Assembly (NCBI GenBank): GCA_037178675.1
Contig: JAYMGJ010000700.1
Location: forward strand, 1 to 20,573
Source: Scleroderma bovista
Taxonomy: Eukaryota; Basidiomycota; Agaricomycetes; Boletales; Sclerodermataceae
Direction: 5' to 3'
DNA: 20,573 nt
The notes under the pieces were generated by a model, which had not been told where the DNA came from, ran no database searches, and saw only the letters and a program-made list of their open reading frames with translations. Positions 19,231 through 20,573 of the stretch are shown one piece after another. Numbering within the stretch: position 1 is the stretch's first letter; every line of letters begins with the position of its first letter. The position numbers and the translations under genes are program-made.

Positions 19231-19961
19231 TCATAGATTCTGGTAGCGTAATAGTCGCGTCATCGATGCCGATGTGGGTGTGGGTGATGGCTGTGTCGAC
19301 AATGCTGGGGCTGGGGGACACGGGTACGCGTCATCGTGGTCGCCAGACGACGCTGGGGCTGGGAGAATGTCGTTGTCGTCTTCGGGCAAAGTGCTGGGGA
19401 TGGCGGACGCGGGGGGTGTCGATGTCGTGGTTGTCGTCGCTGGTGGTGGTGGGGTCATCGTCGTCGTCCAGGTGGTTGCCTGCAACGTTGACGCAGGTCG
19501 TCGACGTTGAGTGTCGTCCGTCGTCCGTCAGAGACGACGCTGGGATGGGTGGTTATGGTCCGTCGTCTGTTAGAGACGATGTAGAGGTGGGCGTCATCGT
19601 CGTCCATGGTCGCCCGCTAGAGACGACGTAGGGGAGGGCGTCGTTGTCGTCCACGGTCGTCCGCTAGAGAAGACGTAGGGGAGGGCGTCGTCGTCGTCCA
19701 CGGTTGTCCGTTAGAGATGACGTAGGGGTGGGCGTCGTCGTCGTCCACGGTCGCCCGCTAGAGACAACGTAGGGGTGGGCGTTGTCGTCGTCCACGGTCG
19801 TCCGTTAGAGACGATGCTGGGGCTGTCATGGTTGCGTGTTAGTGGTGGGCGCTGCATGCGATGGTACGTACCTGATAGCGAGTCGTTTGTCTTCGTGGGT
19901 GGTGGTCGTGGTCGTGGGTGGTGGTGGTCAACGCGTCGTTGTCGTCGTGGTTGAATGGGAG
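19231..19961. repeat. G/T-rich simple-sequence block
   Basis: The plus strand is dominated by GTCGTC, GGTGGTGG and GGGGCTGGG words, with a regular 47-bp array in its second half. Open frames in it are low-complexity and not credible as genes. Confidence 0.85.
19529..19830. repeat. 47-bp tandem minisatellite
   Basis: The word TAGAGA (with small variants) recurs at 19571, 19618, 19665, 19712, 19759 and 19806, exactly 47 bp apart each time. Each unit holds GACGTAGGGG, a GTCGTC run, then CCACGGTCG and CCGCTAG. A degenerate earlier unit starts near 19529 with a 42-bp step. Units touch each other, with no spacers. Confidence 0.92.
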
Positions 19962-20064
19962 GCAGAGTGGTGACGCGGGACTTATGTAGAGAAAGTTTGC
20001 ATTTGTTGTGACGTGATTTGTAATCACAACAACTCCATTTTTTTTTCTAAGTCCCACGCTCTGC
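19962..20064. repeat. Short palindromic element, possible MITE
   Basis: The outer ends are imperfect inverted repeats (GCAGAG...GCGGGACTTA against TAAGTCCCACGCTCTGC). The centre has a perfect 9-bp stem (TTGTTGTGA 20003-20011, TCACAACAA 20024-20032). The element has a T run and moderate GC unlike its surroundings and holds no ORF. No clear target duplication is seen. Confidence 0.6.
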
Positions 20065-20573
20065 ACAAAGGTAAGTTCTTCGCATCCACCAACCACTACT
20101 GACAACGACCACCCGCAGCACCCGCAGCGACGACGACGACCAGTGTCATCGTCGACAACGGTGACCACCCCAGCCCCAGCGTCGTAGCCGTTGACGACAC
20201 CACCACCGCCAGCAAATCGCCCAACCCCACCATCACCAACACCCGTGTGGATGACAACGAGGACGACACAACGAGGACGGTGAGGATGACCCGACGAGGA
20301 CAAGGATGACAAGGACAAGGACGACGAGGACAAGGACGACGAGGACAAGGACAATGAGGACAAGGACGACGAGGTTGATGCGACAAGGACGAGGACGGCG
20401 ACGGCGAGTGCGAGACGACGACACCCACCACCCACTCCACCACCAGCGTCGACAACGATGACGGCCACCACCAACGTGATGACGACGACGTCCCCACCAC
20501 CATTTGCGACGACGACGACGACCACACCCCACCCTCAACGTCGTCGACATGGCCACCAACACCGACGACCACT
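20065..20573. repeat. A/C/G-rich simple-sequence block, opposite strand bias
   Basis: The plus strand is rich in GACGAC, CCACCA and GACAAGGAC words. A 15-bp unit (GACGAGGACAAGGAC) is repeated between about 20292 and 20371. Frames through it hit stops or are low-complexity, so no gene is called. The bias is the reverse complement of the preceding block. The sequence continues beyond the window. Confidence 0.8.

Noticed and set aside
19529..19830. Possible CRISPR array
   Set aside because: Units of 47 bp are contiguous, without spacers, and the window is eukaryotic in character.
19839..20525. 228-codon minus-strand frame rich in Val, Ser and Leu
   Set aside because: Simple-sequence translation that passes through the palindromic element. 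No ordered domain.

Overview
The window looks like a transposon graveyard from a filamentous basidiomycete, probably a mushroom-forming Agaricomycete. The evidence is short GT-AG introns (46 to 66 bp) inside transposase genes, fungal-type Ty3/gypsy and Ty1/copia LTR retrotransposons, a fungal Zn2Cys6 protein, and long minisatellites. No tRNA, rRNA or clear host housekeeping gene was found. The species cannot be named from this sequence alone.

Layout. 1-553: an AT-rich foldback element with two arms of about 172 bp, its left arm possibly cut by the window edge. 691-2898 (minus strand): the 5' end of a gypsy element, made of an LTR (about 2113-2898), a leader and a gag gene broken by one TGA; pol is absent. 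2899-4751 (plus): the 3' part of an hAT transposase gene, six exons with no stop, cut in frame by the gypsy LTR. 4907-5619 (plus): three spliced exons of an unrecognised protein without a visible 5' end. 5726-7892 (minus): a decayed multi-exon gene with an N-terminal Zn2Cys6 finger. 7990-9123 (minus): a DD34E Tc1/IS630-type transposase, intact over its catalytic exons. 9124-13376 and 18316-18357 (plus): a copia element (copia-A) inserted at the 5' side of that transposase and itself split by a second, complete copia element (copia-B, 13377-18315) with 218-bp LTRs and a TTAGC target duplication. 18384-19120: a CAGACC-type minisatellite. 19529-19830: a 47-bp tandem repeat inside a GC-rich simple-sequence block. 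19962-20064: a small palindromic element where the G/T-rich strand changes to A/C-rich. The window ends in trinucleotide-like sequence.

How it fits together. The parts record successive insertions: gypsy into hAT, copia-A next to or into the Tc1-type gene, copia-B into the RNase H domain of copia-A. Two further signals connect them. First, the two copia elements share a primer-binding site that matches the anticodon arm of initiator tRNA-Met, so both probably use half-tRNA priming. Second, the long reading frames of the two copia elements and the gag gene are broken by point nonsense codons without frameshifts. Ten of the eleven nonsense codons seen in the window are TGA, as expected from CGA to TGA transitions at methylated CpG. 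The five differences between the two copia-B LTRs are also all transitions. This points to methylation-driven decay, or a mild RIP-like process, of a silenced heterochromatic region. The least explained pieces are the Zn2Cys6 gene lying 97 bp behind and co-oriented with the transposase, and the small spliced gene at 4907-5619.
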